Positions 1 through 5,748 of a stretch of DNA of 7,982 bases are shown one piece after another. Each line of letters opens with the position of its first letter. Position 1 is the first letter of the stretch. Under the pieces are notes generated by a model. That model searched no databases. It had not been told where the DNA came from and saw only the letters and a list, made by a program, of their open reading frames with translations. The stretch spans positions 1 through 7,982 of the forward strand of contig DATLYF010000175.1 of assembly GCA_035575095.1 (NCBI GenBank), given 5' to 3'. Both the position numbers and the translations under genes were made by a program. The stretch comes from DATLYF01 sp035575095 (lineage in GTDB: Bacteria > Pseudomonadota > Gammaproteobacteria > Competibacterales > Competibacteraceae).

Positions 1-1
1 C

Positions 2-730
2 CATCCCGGCTTCGGCTACGAGGACTTCGTCGAGGGCTACCGTCCCGATGGTACCGGCTTCACCCTGCGCCCCGGGGTACTGCGCCGCCTGGTGGCCCAG
101 GCCGAGGCCCATCCTGGCCAGCCTTTCGTGCTGGTGGTGGACGAGATCAATCGCGGCGACCTGCCGCGCACCTTCGGCGAGCTCATCACCCTGCTGGAGC
201 CGGGCCGGCGCGGTGAGCTCAAGGTGCGCCTGCCACTGTCCGGTGAGCTGCTGACGCTGCCGCCCAACCTCTACCTGATCGGCACCATGAACAGCGCCGA
301 TCGCTCCATCGTCACCCTGGACGCCGCCCTGCGCCGGCGTTTTGCCTTCCTGGAGCTGAACCCGCGGCCGGAGCTACTGGATGAGGTGGCGCTCGGCCGG
401 GTCAGCCTGGGCGACTGGCTGCGTGCCCTCAACCGGCGCCTGGCCGAGCAGCTCGGCCAGGAGGGACGGCGGCTGCAGCTCGGCCACGGCTATTTCCTGC
501 GCCAGGGGCGGCCGCTGGAGTCGCTGGCGGACATCGCTGACGTCGTACGCGACGCGCTGTGGCCGCTGCTGCAGGAGTACTGCGACGGCGAGCCGGCGCT
601 GCTACAGGCCATCCTCGGCGCGGATGGCCTCTACGATGCCGAACGCGGCGCTCTGCGCGAGGAGCTGTTCGTGCCGGGCCGGGAGGAGGAGCTAACGGCG
701 GCGCTACTGGCGGTCGTGGAGCAGGGCTGA
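2..730 (+). CDS. mcrB: McrB-type AAA+ GTPase subunit of a McrBC restriction system (5'-truncated)
   Basis: C-terminal 242 residues of the NTPase subunit of a modification-dependent restriction enzyme. McrB recognises methylated DNA and, as a GTP-driven ring, moves DNA for cleavage by McrC. The frame is open from base 2. Visible residues 1-15 carry the family signature HPGFGYEDFVEGYRP. Next come a Walker B strand ending in DE (about 47-48) followed by INRGDLPRTFGELI, a sensor-1 segment with MNSADRS (about 96-102) matching the MNTADRS block typical of McrB, and an arginine-finger-like ALRRRF (about 109-114). The Walker A loop and the N-terminal DNA-binding domain lie upstream of the window, so the modification recognised cannot be inferred. 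It ends 3 bases before mcrC and is clearly co-transcribed with it. Nothing in the visible part looks broken. The family call is firm; that the partner cuts methylated DNA is inferred from family. Confidence 0.93.
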   Translation, partial: HPGFGYEDFVEGYRPDGTGFTLRPGVLRRLVAQAEAHPGQPFVLVVDEINRGDLPRTFGELITLLEPGRRGELKVRLPLSGELLTLPPNLYLIGTMNSADRSIVTLDAALRRRFAFLELNPRPELLDEVALGRVSLGDWLRALNRRLAEQLGQEGRRLQLGHGYFLRQGRPLESLADIADVVRDALWPLLQEYCDGEPALLQAILGADGLYDAERGALREELFVPGREEELTAALLAVVEQG

Positions 731-733
731 GTC

Positions 734-1993
734 ATGGCCGAGCGACCGCGTCTGCTGTTACGGGAATGGTCGCGGCTGACGCCGCAGGACTGTCCGGTGC
801 TGCGCGGGCGGAGCCTCGAGGCCGCCGACCGGGCGTTGCTGGCGCGGTTGGCAGCGCGCAGCAGCCTGCGCGTGGAGGAGCTGCGCCACGGCCTGCGTAT
901 CGAGGTAGGGCCGCACGTCGGCACGGTCACCCTGAGCGCGCTGCGCCTCGATATCCTGCCCAAGCTGTCGCTGCGCCATTGGCTGGCCATGGCCGGGCGG
1001 GTGTTCGCGCTGCCGCAGTGGCTATGGGCCGATGCTATGAGTTCCCTGGCGCCCGGCGACGAGGGGCTGGCCGACCTGCTTGGGCTGGCCCTGCTGCGCG
1101 CCCTGCGCGCCCTGGAGCGCACCGGGCTGCGCCAGGACTATCGCGAGCGCGAAGCGGCCCTGGCGGCGCCGCGCGGAAGGCTACGTTTCGACCGCCTGGA
1201 GCGCTTCGGCCGGCGCCGGCTGTATTGCCGCTACGCCGAGCCCGATCCCGCTACCCTGGTCAACCGGGTGCTGGCCGGCGGCGTGACCCAGGTCTGCCGG
1301 CTACTGCTCGATGCCGGACTGGAACAAGCCCTGCGTCGGCTGGCGGCGCGGCTGTTCACGGGGCTCGATCCTCTGCCGGCGGACACCCACTGGCTGCGCC
1401 AGGCGCGCCGCGAGCTGCTGATGCGCCCCGGCCGCGATGCGGCGTATCGCGACGCCCTTACCCTGCTGGCGCTGTTGGCCCAGGGTGAGTATCCGGCCCA
1501 GCCTGGGGAAGGCCCGGCCCTGGGCGGCTTTCTGCTGGACATGAATGCCCTGTTCGAGTGGTTCCTCGACGAACATCTGCGCCGCCACGCGCCGCCCGGC
1601 CTGCAGATCGCCAGCCAGGAGACGCGCGCCGACGCCTTCGCCTATCTGGACAATCCGTTGCGCTGGCATCGGCCACGCATCCGCCCGGACCTGGTGTTCC
1701 GTCGCGCCGGTTGCCCCATCGCCGTCGGCGACGCCAAATACCGCGACTACCGCCGCCAGCCGCCCGGCAGCGGCGAACTGTTCCAGCTCACCGCCTACGG
1801 CCTGGCCTATCCGCTGCCGGAACCGCGCCAGGTGCTGCTGTTCCACCCGCTGGCCGACGGCGAGGAAGCCTCCTCGGCGACGCTGCTGTTCGCCCCCGGC
1901 GCATCGCCTCATCGGGTGCACATCCGCCTGGTCGGGGTGCCGCTGGCACGGTTGCTGGAAGGGGAAGGGTGGTGGCCGGAGGGGCTGGCCTGA
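734..1993 (+). CDS. mcrC: McrC endonuclease subunit of a McrBC restriction system
   Basis: 419-residue nuclease partner of McrB. McrC proteins join the McrB ring, stimulate its GTPase and cut DNA through a PD-(D/E)xK fold. The C-terminal half shows the nuclease core: RPRIRPDLVF (about 313-322, with PD at 318-319), then GDAKYRDY (about 332-339) giving Asp333 and Lys335, then ELFQLTAYGLAY (about 348-359), the Q..AY helix typical of McrC. A DMNALFEWFL segment (about 269-278) is also characteristic. The N-terminal half (about 1-250) is the McrB-contacting region and is less conserved. The catalytic residues look intact, so the enzyme is probably active. The ATG follows the mcrB stop after 3 bases, which suggests translational coupling; no alternative start fits better. 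Base composition is more G+C-rich than serS and the later genes by eye, which fits a transferred defence module but was not computed. Confidence 0.92.
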   Translation: MAERPRLLLREWSRLTPQDCPVLRGRSLEAADRALLARLAARSSLRVEELRHGLRIEVGPHVGTVTLSALRLDILPKLSLRHWLAMAGRVFALPQWLWADAMSSLAPGDEGLADLLGLALLRALRALERTGLRQDYREREAALAAPRGRLRFDRLERFGRRRLYCRYAEPDPATLVNRVLAGGVTQVCRLLLDAGLEQALRRLAARLFTGLDPLPADTHWLRQARRELLMRPGRDAAYRDALTLLALLAQGEYPAQPGEGPALGGFLLDMNALFEWFLDEHLRRHAPPGLQIASQETRADAFAYLDNPLRWHRPRIRPDLVFRRAGCPIAVGDAKYRDYRRQPPGSGELFQLTAYGLAYPLPEPRQVLLFHPLADGEEASSATLLFAPGASPHRVHIRLVGVPLARLLEGEGWWPEGLA

Positions 1994-2148
1994 GCGCCAG
2001 AGGGCATCACAGCCGCTTGCGCCATTCCCAACCGGCTGAGCGCCCCAATCGCCTCAGCTTCGCCTCCGCCACCAGCCTCCTGCTGCGGATGGCGTTCACT
2101 GACTACCCCTTCTCCGGATAGTCCACCCGTACCACGATATCATGATTC

Positions 2149-2163
2149 TTATATCATCATCTT
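2149..2163 (+). repeat. Shared A+T-rich motif, copy A
   Basis: TTATATCATCATCTT. The first 12 bases recur at 3952-3963, and all 15 recur at 7952-7966. It lies about 33 bases upstream of the serS -10 element, where an activator site or UP-like element could act. On the - strand it reads TGATATAAG, resembling an extended -10 element that would point towards mcrC. Whether the copies are functional or partly chance is undecided. Confidence 0.45.
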
Positions 2164-2171
2164 GTAAGACG

Positions 2172-2201
2172 TTTTTCTGCCCTACGCGAAATCCTTATAA
2201 T
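2172..2201 (+). promoter_or_regulatory. Probable serS promoter
   Basis: A consensus sigma-70 -10 hexamer, TATAAT, sits at 2196-2201. An acceptable -35 is TTTTTC (2172-2177) with an 18-base spacer; it is weak, so the call rests mainly on the -10. Transcription would start near 2208, giving a leader of roughly 60 bases before the serS ATG. The A+T-rich motif copy A lies immediately upstream. Confidence 0.5.
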
Positions 2202-2269
2202 CCAGCCACCTCAGCGAGTGTACGCCTTCGCTCTACATTCCGATCAAGCTCACTGGAGATCACGACCTC

Positions 2270-3544
2270 ATGCTGGATCCAAAACTGCTGCGCACCGACT
2301 TGACTCAGACCGCGGCGCAACTGGCCCGCCGCGGTTTTCGACTGGACGTGGAGCGGATCAGCGAGCTGGAGTCGCGGCGCAAGTCCCTACAGGTACTGAC
2401 CCAGGAGCTGCAGAACGAACGCAACACCCGTTCCAAGGCCATTGGTCGAGCCAAGGCGGCAGGGCAGGACATCCAGCCGCTGCTGGATGAGGTGGCCCAT
2501 CTGGGCGACCGCCTCAAGGAGACGGAACTCCAGTTGAGCGCAGTGCAGGCGGAACTGCTGGAGATCCAACTCGGCATTCCCAATATCCCCGATGTCTCGG
2601 TGCCGGACGGTGAAGATGAGACCGGTAACGTGGAGATTCGGCGCTGGGGCGAACCGCGGCACTTCGACTTCGCGCCCAAGGATCATGCCGATCTGGGCGG
2701 AAAGCTGCTCGATTTCGATACCGCTGCCAAGCTGAGCGGGTCGCGCTTCGCCGTGTTGCGGGGCAGCCTGGCACGACTGCATCGGGCGCTGATCCAGTTC
2801 ATGCTGGATCTGCATACCCGGGAGCACGGTTACCAGGAGGTCTACGTTCCCTACCTGGTGAACGCCGACACCCTGCGCGGGACCGGACAGTTGCCCAAAT
2901 TCGAGGCGGATCTGTTCCGGCTGGGCGGTGACTTCGCCAATTACTATCTAATCCCCACCGCGGAAGTGCCGGTCACCAACTTCGCTCGCGATGAGATCCT
3001 CGAGGCCGATACGCTGCCGCGGCAGTACGTTGCCCATACCCCATGCTTTCGCTCCGAGGCCGGTTCCTACGGCAAGGACGTGCGCGGCCTGATCCGCCAG
3101 CACCAGTTCGAGAAGGTGGAACTGGTGCATCTGGTACGCCCGGACGATTCCTATTTCGCACTCGAGCGCCTGGTCGGCCATGCCGAGGAGGTGCTGAAGC
3201 GTCTGGGGCTGCCGTACCGGGTGGTGGTGCTGTGTACCGGCGACATGGGCTTCGGTGCAGCCAAGACCTACGATATCGAGGTCTGGCTGCCGGGACAGAG
3301 CAGATACCGGGAGATCTCCTCCTGCAGCAACATGACCGATTTCCAGGCGCGGCGCATGCAGGCGCGCTGGCGCAATCCCGAGACCGGAAAGCCAGAGCTG
3401 TTGCATACCCTGAACGGCTCCGGCCTGGCGGTGGGTCGTACCCTGGTGGCAATCATGGAGAACTACCAGGACGCCCAGGGCCGCATCCGCATTCCCGAGG
3501 TTCTGCTGTCCTACATGGGCGGCATCGAGCTGATCGAGCCCTGA
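2270..3544 (+). CDS. serS: Seryl-tRNA synthetase
   Basis: 424-residue cytosolic class II synthetase that charges tRNA-Ser, and the starting tRNA for selenocysteine, with serine using ATP. The order matches bacterial SerRS. An N-terminal region that begins MLDPKLLR and carries the long antiparallel coiled-coil tRNA-binding arm (about 30-100) is followed by LGIPNIP (101-107) and the catalytic domain. That domain has the serine-binding TAE (230-232), motif 2 with PCFRSEAGSYGKDVRGLIR (258-276) then QHQFEKVE (277-284), EISSCSN (348-354) and motif 3 GSGLAVGRTLVAIMENYQ (383-400). Length is normal and nothing is missing. The ATG has a GGAG at 2255-2258, a somewhat long 11-base gap. The gene has its own promoter and ends 21 bases from the convergent DUF1992 gene. 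As an essential gene it is an unlikely part of the restriction module upstream. Confidence 0.98.
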   Translation: MLDPKLLRTDLTQTAAQLARRGFRLDVERISELESRRKSLQVLTQELQNERNTRSKAIGRAKAAGQDIQPLLDEVAHLGDRLKETELQLSAVQAELLEIQLGIPNIPDVSVPDGEDETGNVEIRRWGEPRHFDFAPKDHADLGGKLLDFDTAAKLSGSRFAVLRGSLARLHRALIQFMLDLHTREHGYQEVYVPYLVNADTLRGTGQLPKFEADLFRLGGDFANYYLIPTAEVPVTNFARDEILEADTLPRQYVAHTPCFRSEAGSYGKDVRGLIRQHQFEKVELVHLVRPDDSYFALERLVGHAEEVLKRLGLPYRVVVLCTGDMGFGAAKTYDIEVWLPGQSRYREISSCSNMTDFQARRMQARWRNPETGKPELLHTLNGSGLAVGRTLVAIMENYQDAQGRIRIPEVLLSYMGGIELIEP

Positions 3545-3561
3545 AGTGGGGCAGGGTGGAA

Positions 3562-3580
3562 CGCCTCAGCGGCTGAGGCG
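3562..3580. terminator. Hairpin at the convergent serS / DUF1992 junction
   Basis: CGCCTCAGC (3562-3570) and GCTGAGGCG (3572-3580) are exact reverse complements separated by one base, so a stem of about 8 pairs with a 3-base loop can form in either transcript. It overlaps the DUF1992 stop codon and lies 18 bases after the serS stop. There is no T-tract on either side, so it is not a textbook intrinsic terminator. It may slow transcription or protect 3' ends. Confidence 0.35.
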
Positions 3581-3937
3581 CTCCAGCAGTTTCTGCCGAT
3601 ACCCTTCCTCCAGCAGCGCCGGGCTGATGCGGCTGCTTTCTGCCAGCTGCAGGCGCAGCCATTCCAGCCGCGCCAGGGCGCGGCGATATTCTCCCGCATC
3701 GCCATATTCGGCCTGGCGCAGCAACTGCTCGGCGTCACGGATCTCCCGGCGCAGCTCCAGTTCCGGGGGCAGACAGCCAGCGTTCTTGAGCAGGCGATAG
3801 GCGGCGCGCAGCTCTTCCGGTATCAGGCTGTCGTCATCCCATTGCAGGGGACGGCCAGCACCCGGCAGGTGATCGAACTCGCCGCGCTGCTGGGCTTCCA
3901 GAATGCGTGCCTCGGCGATGGCGTCGATGATATTCAT
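3566..3937 (-). CDS. DUF1992 / DnaJ-C28-like domain protein
   Basis: 123-residue protein of the DUF1992 family (DnaJ homologue subfamily C member 28 conserved domain, YhdN-like). The N-terminal stretch MNIIDAIAEARILEAQQRGEFDHLPGAGRPL is close to the family pattern, in which a short helix is followed by a GEF(D/E)NLPGxGKPL block; this settles both family and start codon. The rest is charged and helical (about 40-120) with no membrane segment. There is no J domain and no HPD motif, so the protein should not be called a co-chaperone on this evidence; its function is unknown. There is no Shine-Dalgarno before the ATG. An extended -10-like element only about 13 bases upstream suggests a very short or nearly leaderless transcript. 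The gene converges with serS. It is probably a single-gene unit. Confidence 0.88.
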   Translation of the reverse strand: MNIIDAIAEARILEAQQRGEFDHLPGAGRPLQWDDDSLIPEELRAAYRLLKNAGCLPPELELRREIRDAEQLLRQAEYGDAGEYRRALARLEWLRLQLAESSRISPALLEEGYRQKLLERLSR

Positions 3938-3961
3938 GACTGATACCGTTTTTATATCATC
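3926..3961 (-). promoter_or_regulatory. Inverted repeat bracketing the DUF1992 start codon
   Basis: GATGATAT (3926-3933) and ATATCATC (3954-3961) are exact reverse complements separated by 20 bases. If the mRNA starts far enough upstream to include both arms, the ATG at 3937-3935 would sit in the loop of an A+U-rich stem, which could affect initiation. If transcription starts at the nearby extended -10 element, the upstream arm would not be transcribed and the stem could not form. Confidence 0.25.
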
Positions 3962-3963
3962 AT
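3947..3963 (-). repeat. Shared A+T-rich motif, copy B
   Basis: ATGATGATATAAAAACG on the - strand. All 17 bases are identical to copy C at 7947-7963, and 12 are shared with copy A. It sits just upstream of the DUF1992 start. The orientation is the same as in the other copies relative to the window. It includes TGATATAAA, annotated separately as a possible promoter element. Confidence 0.55.
3951..3959 (-). promoter_or_regulatory. Possible extended -10 promoter for the DUF1992 gene
   Basis: On the - strand the sequence reads TGATATAAA, i.e. an extended -10 (TGn followed by TATAAA, 5 of 6 to consensus). No matching -35 is present, which extended -10 promoters can lack. Transcription would begin around 3944, leaving a leader of only a few bases before the ATG at 3937, in keeping with the absence of a Shine-Dalgarno. 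An alternative - strand promoter is TTGAAA (3992-3997) with a 17-base spacer to TATTTA (3969-3974); its -35 is good but its -10 is poor. Confidence 0.35.
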
Positions 3964-3983
3964 TTCTTTAAATAACTCGATCG

Positions 3984-4009
3984 AACCACACTTTCAAACC
4001 ACACTTTCC
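3984..4009 (+). repeat. 13-base tandem duplication
   Basis: AACCACACTTTCA (3984-3996) is followed directly by AACCACACTTTCC (3997-4009); 12 of 13 bases are identical. It lies in the divergent region between the DUF1992 gene and the small + strand gene. Two adjacent copies at a 13-base period could be a paired protein-binding site, or replication slippage. Confidence 0.6.
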
Positions 4010-4024
4010 ATATTAGTTTAACAC

Positions 4025-4036
4025 TGATAGCTATCA
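4025..4036. promoter_or_regulatory. Perfect 12-base palindrome, possible operator
   Basis: TGATAGCTATCA is its own reverse complement. The TGAT-N4-ATCA core matches the core of FNR/ANR-type boxes (TTGAT-N4-ATCAA), but the outermost bases here are C and T, so it is an imperfect match. Its centre is about 62 bases upstream of the ATG at 4093. A weak -10 (TATGCT, 4051-4056) would put it near -32, more like a repressor position than an FNR-activated one. Confidence 0.35.
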
Positions 4037-4082
4037 TGCCCCGGGCTGGGTATGCTGCAAGCAGGGCAAGCGTGACCCCTTC

Positions 4083-4086
4083 GGAG
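4083..4086 (+). promoter_or_regulatory. Ribosome binding site deciding the start at 4093
   Basis: GGAG lies 6 bases before ATG 4093. The frame is open back to another ATG at 4036, but that one overlaps the palindrome and has no comparable site upstream, so 4093 is preferred. Confidence 0.6.
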
Positions 4087-4092
4087 CAGGTG

Positions 4093-4413
4093 ATGAATTC
4101 GACCCCGCCGGAAGATTCCATGTCTGCCGCCTGGCAGGCCTATCAGGCCATGCAGGGCAGTAAGCAGCGGCATTTCGTCTATCTGCTGCATCTGGAGCGC
4201 AAGTACGAGCATGGCGGCAGCCCCAGCGCCACAGAACAGGCCCGTCTCGCCGAACTGCTGCAGGAGCACGATGCCGAAGTCAAGCGCTTCCGTGAAGCCC
4301 TCAGAGAGCTGCAGGCAAGCGATCCAGATGCCTATCGCAGGCTGGTGGCGCGGTTTGCGGCAGAGGGGGGACACCCGGCCAGTCAACAGTCGGGCAAATC
4401 CGGCGTAAAATAA
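4093..4413 (+). CDS. Small helical protein of unknown function
   Basis: 106-residue soluble protein that I do not recognise. It starts MNSTPPEDSMSAAWQAYQAM. The middle is strongly charged and helical (about 12-90), with HFVYLLHLERKYEHGG at about 26-41, then a run of heptad-like helix (LAELLQEHDAEVKRFREALR, about 50-69) that could form a coiled coil. The C-terminal tail, about 15 residues rich in Gly, Ser and Lys, looks disordered. There is no signal peptide, membrane segment, metal-binding cysteine cluster or DNA-binding motif that I can name. Composition and codon use resemble the neighbours, and the ribosome site is good, so it is likely a real gene. It precedes the TPR protein gene by 92 bases in the same direction and may share its transcript. 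A longer form starting at 4036 (125 residues) is possible but less likely. Confidence 0.72.
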   Translation: MNSTPPEDSMSAAWQAYQAMQGSKQRHFVYLLHLERKYEHGGSPSATEQARLAELLQEHDAEVKRFREALRELQASDPDAYRRLVARFAAEGGHPASQQSGKSGVK

Positions 4414-4437
4414 AAAATTGTTGGGCCGAGGTGGGAT

Positions 4438-4527
4438 ATGATCATTCCTGTACGGTGGAGCAACCACGATATCCGACCGCCGCGCCCATCGGATGCCGCC
4501 CATATATGGATCTCGCTACCAGCCTGA
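4438..4527 (+). CDS. Possible short upstream reading frame (29 codons) overlapping the TPR gene start
   Basis: ATG 4438 follows a strong Shine-Dalgarno-like GAGGTGG (4429-4435) by 2 bases, tight but possible. It opens a 29-residue frame beginning MIIPVRWSNHDIRPP and ending at a TGA at 4525-4527, 22 bases inside the TPR gene in another frame. The TPR start itself (4506) has no clear ribosome site, so translation of this frame could deliver ribosomes to it. The peptide resembles nothing known to me and carries no run of one amino acid that would suggest attenuation. It may be chance. Confidence 0.25.
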   Translation: MIIPVRWSNHDIRPPRPSDAAHIWISLPA

Positions 4528-5699
4528 GCTTCCTCAAGTATCTGTTGTTGCTCGCTCTGATCGTCGGTCTGAGGCGGCGCGCAGCTCTCGGCGTAATCCT
4601 GTTCCTGATGACCCTGTCTCTGTCCGGGACAAATCCGGCCGAGGCGGTGGAGACCTTTCCGCAATGGGACAAGCTGGCCGAGCGCTCTACCACTCGAGAG
4701 GCGCGCTGGAGCGTATATATCGATGCTGGCGACTGGTTCTTTGACAACGATCAGCAGGAGCAGGCCAAGCGCTATTACGAGAAGGCCCTGAAGATCGCCG
4801 AGAGCTTCGGTGAGGGCGATATCCGCCTGGCCAACACCCTGCTCAAGGTGGGCGTGCTGGAGGAGGACAAGCGCAAGGCGCGGCAGCTGTTTACCCGTGC
4901 GTTGCTGATCCAGGAGCGTGTGCTGGGTTCCGAGCATCCCGACCTGGCCTCTACCCTGGAGTTCCTGGCCTGGACCTACGACTACCAGGGGGATGCCTTC
5001 GACAGTGCCGTGGAACTGATGAAGCGTGCCATCGAGGCGCGGCGGCGCGGCGTCAACCAGGATGGACTGTCGGACACTATCCGCCTGCTGGGCTGGCTGT
5101 ACGAAGCTAAGGAACAGCATGCCCTGGCCGAGCGCTACTACGAGGAAGCGCTGGCCCAGGACGAGAAGAGCCTCGGTGCGAACGACATCCGCACCATCCT
5201 CGCCATGGAGAATCTGGCCGCTTTCTACATGGAGCAGGGCGAGTTCGTCAAAGCGGAGAAGCTGCTGACCCGCAAGCTAGAGTTGCATCTGCAGGGCGAA
5301 GATGCCAAGGACTACTACAATCTCGCCCGTACCGAGTCGGCCCTGGGCTGGCTACGCCTGAAGCAGGGTGATCACGGCGCCGCCGAAAGGTATTTCTTGC
5401 AGTCGCTGGACCACCTCAACCAGGCGGTCGGCCCTGAGGACAGTGCCCTGCACATCCCCATGCTGCTGGATCTGGTTTATCTCTACGCCATCCAGCAGAA
5501 GTACGAGCAGGCCAAGCCTTATTTCCGACGGGTGCAGGAGATCCTGCAGGAGGATGGCGAAGGGACCATCGAAGAGCACGCTTCGGCCCTGGAACAGTCG
5601 CTGCAAGAACTGGGCAACCGGCAACTGCCCTGGCCGACCGAGGCCCAGGCCCTGGGCATCCGGTTGATGCTCAAGTATGTGGGCATCATCGGGCATTGA
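4506..5699 (+). CDS. Membrane-anchored or exported TPR-repeat protein
   Basis: 397 residues counted from ATG 4506. The N-terminus has a hydrophobic stretch FLKYLLLLALIVGL (9-22), then RRR (23-25), then a second one AALGVILFLMTLSLSG (26-41) ending in NPAEA-VE. This could be two membrane helices or a signal peptide with a cleavage site after AEA (about 47), which would place the rest in the periplasm. Residues about 66-350 form some seven tetratricopeptide units of about 40 residues. The spacing is of the longer TPR_12/kinesin-light-chain type, with RVLGSEHPDLAS (138-149), WLYEAKEQHALAERYYEEAL (197-216) and FYMEQGEFVKAEKLL (240-254). TPR arrays bind proteins; there is no enzymatic domain, so the partner is unknown. 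The frame is open up to GTG 4431, but those 25 residues are polar and unlike a signal. ATG 4506 lacks a clear ribosome site, so the start is uncertain. The DAHP synthase homologue follows after 49 bases. Confidence 0.85.
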   Translation: MDLATSLSFLKYLLLLALIVGLRRRAALGVILFLMTLSLSGTNPAEAVETFPQWDKLAERSTTREARWSVYIDAGDWFFDNDQQEQAKRYYEKALKIAESFGEGDIRLANTLLKVGVLEEDKRKARQLFTRALLIQERVLGSEHPDLASTLEFLAWTYDYQGDAFDSAVELMKRAIEARRRGVNQDGLSDTIRLLGWLYEAKEQHALAERYYEEALAQDEKSLGANDIRTILAMENLAAFYMEQGEFVKAEKLLTRKLELHLQGEDAKDYYNLARTESALGWLRLKQGDHGAAERYFLQSLDHLNQAVGPEDSALHIPMLLDLVYLYAIQQKYEQAKPYFRRVQEILQEDGEGTIEEHASALEQSLQELGNRQLPWPTEAQALGIRLMLKYVGIIGH

Positions 5700-5701
5700 A
5701 C

Positions 5702-5725
5702 GGCCGGGCGTGAATGCAGCCGGCC
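5702..5725 (+). other. Short inverted repeat after the TPR gene
   Basis: GGCCGG (5702-5707) and CCGGCC (5720-5725) can pair across a 12-base loop, 2 bases after the TPR stop and 23 bases before the next ATG. There is no T-tract, so a terminator is unlikely. It could be an mRNA-processing or protective stem between co-transcribed genes, or chance in G+C-rich sequence. Confidence 0.2.
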
Positions 5726-5748
5726 ATGATGAAATTCGGTATCGAGCC

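Larger units (their letters stand above)
1994..2269. other. mcrC-serS intergenic region
   Basis: 276 bases without a gene I can support. The left half (to about 2130) is G+C-rich like mcrC and shows no recognisable product on either strand. The right half is A+T-rich and contains GATATC and ATCATGAT palindromes (2136-2146), one copy of the shared A+T-rich motif (2149-2163) and the serS promoter. The switch in composition near 2130-2140 could mark a boundary between the restriction module and the original chromosome. I see no strong hairpin-plus-T-tract terminator after mcrC. In many gammaproteobacteria serS is preceded by rarA or crcB; neither is visible here. Confidence 0.5.

Noticed and set aside
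1301..1921. Long - strand open frames opposite mcrC and, similarly, opposite serS and the DAHP synthase gene
   Set aside because: They are expected in G+C-rich genes, have biased composition and resemble no protein family, while the + strand genes are clear.
1994..2121. A + strand frame running from within mcrC to 2121, ending in YPFSG, as a remnant gene
   Set aside because: Most of its length is an out-of-frame reading of mcrC, and the extra 40 or so residues match nothing I recognise.
2149..2163. The three A+T-rich motifs as a CRISPR array or insertion-sequence ends
   Set aside because: The copies are kilobases apart and irregularly spaced, with no repeat-spacer structure, no transposase and no target duplication between them.
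4036..4092. Upstream ATG as the start of the small helical protein
   Set aside because: No ribosome site, overlap with the palindrome, and a low-complexity extra N-terminus; ATG 4093 has a good GGAG.
4418..4442. TTGTTG and TATGAT as a promoter for the TPR gene
   Set aside because: The spacer is only about 13 bases, too short for sigma-70; the TATGAT also overlaps the possible short frame.
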